DNA of 6,381 bases from Bacteroidota bacterium. Its GTDB lineage: Bacteria; Bacteroidota; Bacteroidia; Flavobacteriales; Weeksellaceae. The position numbers and the translations under genes are program-made. The notes under the pieces were generated by a model. The model did no database searches, had not been told where the DNA came from, and saw nothing but the letters and a program-made list of their open reading frames with translations. This document shows, in pieces, positions 6,142-6,381 of the stretch. Each line of letters opens with the position of its first letter. Within the stretch, counting starts at the first letter, position 1. The DNA lies in contig JAEZYN010000082.1 of NCBI GenBank assembly GCA_023419095.1, positions 1 to 6,381 of the forward strand, written 5' to 3'.

Positions 6142-6381
6142 TTAATAATCGCTGTTCGAAGATTCTTCACCAATATTCCAGGTCAATCCGAATCGTAATG
6201 TGTTATCAAGCGCAGAATTCACTTTGGACGTGTTGATCAGATAAGACATATCGAGACCGAAAGATTGATATTTCAGACCAACACCCACGGTTGCAAACTG
6301 ACGCGCGCCCTGTTCTTCACTTTCGTGGAAGTAGCCGCCACGTACAGCAAACGCATTGTCGTATTCATATTCTACCGCACC
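6142..6381 (-). CDS. porV: T9SS outer-membrane protein PorV, C-terminal part (runs off the right edge)
   Basis: The last 79 residues and a TAA stop (6144 to 6142) are present; the start is beyond the window. The sequence reads as the final strands of an outer-membrane beta-barrel with alternating patterns. Features I recognise from PorV (also called LptO) are VRGGYFHESEEQGAR (13-27), the following TVGVGLKYQSFGLDMSYL strand pair (31-48), and the closing NTLRFGLTWNIG (60-71). PorV is a FadL-like barrel that takes cargo with type A sorting domains from the SprA translocon and presents it to the PorU sortase on the surface. The residues after the last strand (EESSNSDY) form a short acidic tail. 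In many Bacteroidota porU lies immediately upstream; here that would be to the right of the window. The downstream neighbour is a T9SS cargo gene. The main alternative is another FadL/PorP-like barrel, which I think less likely. Confidence 0.85.
   Translation of the reverse strand, partial: GAVEYEYDNAFAVRGGYFHESEEQGARQFATVGVGLKYQSFGLDMSYLINTSKVNSALDNTLRFGLTWNIGEESSNSDY

Overview
The window looks like ordinary chromosome of a Bacteroidota bacterium, most likely a flavobacterium of the Chryseobacterium/Kaistella type. Three things support this: a type IX secretion system (T9SS) outer-membrane protein beside a secreted protein carrying a T9SS sorting domain, promoter -7 boxes of the Bacteroidota form TAnnTTTG, and a near absence of Shine-Dalgarno sequences. 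No mobile element, CRISPR array, tRNA or rRNA was found.

Layout, left to right. Positions 1-537 (minus) hold the N-terminal 179 residues of a secreted protein that runs off the left edge. Positions 538-726 hold its promoter and the terminator of ahcY. Positions 727-2040 (minus) encode S-adenosylhomocysteine hydrolase (AhcY). Positions 2041-2233 are a divergent promoter region with an imperfect direct repeat. Positions 2234-2845 (plus) encode a Sfp-type 4'-phosphopantetheinyl transferase, the only plus-strand gene. Its last 25 bases overlap, tail to tail, the end of a 753-residue FUSC/YccS-like membrane protein (2821-5082, minus). Positions 5083-5185 hold the terminator of the next minus-strand gene, a T9SS-secreted protein with a type A sorting domain (5186-5959). 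Positions 5960-6141 hold that gene's promoter region and the terminator of the last gene, the C-terminal 79 residues of PorV (6142-6381, minus), which runs off the right edge.

How the genes relate. AhcY (methyl cycle), the phosphopantetheinyl transferase (carrier-protein activation) and the FUSC protein (probable export) are separate housekeeping functions and do not form an obvious pathway. The one functional pairing is at the right end: PorV is the T9SS component that collects cargo with type A sorting domains, and the next gene downstream encodes such a cargo. Each minus-strand gene for which the 3' region is visible has its own terminator, except the FUSC gene, which ends inside its convergent neighbour. 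No intergenic stretch exceeds 200 bases. I did not find a convincing new multi-gene system here. The points most worth a second look are the convergent antisense overlap, the PorV/cargo adjacency with an unclassified cargo domain, and the FUSC start lying about 26 bases after a terminator.
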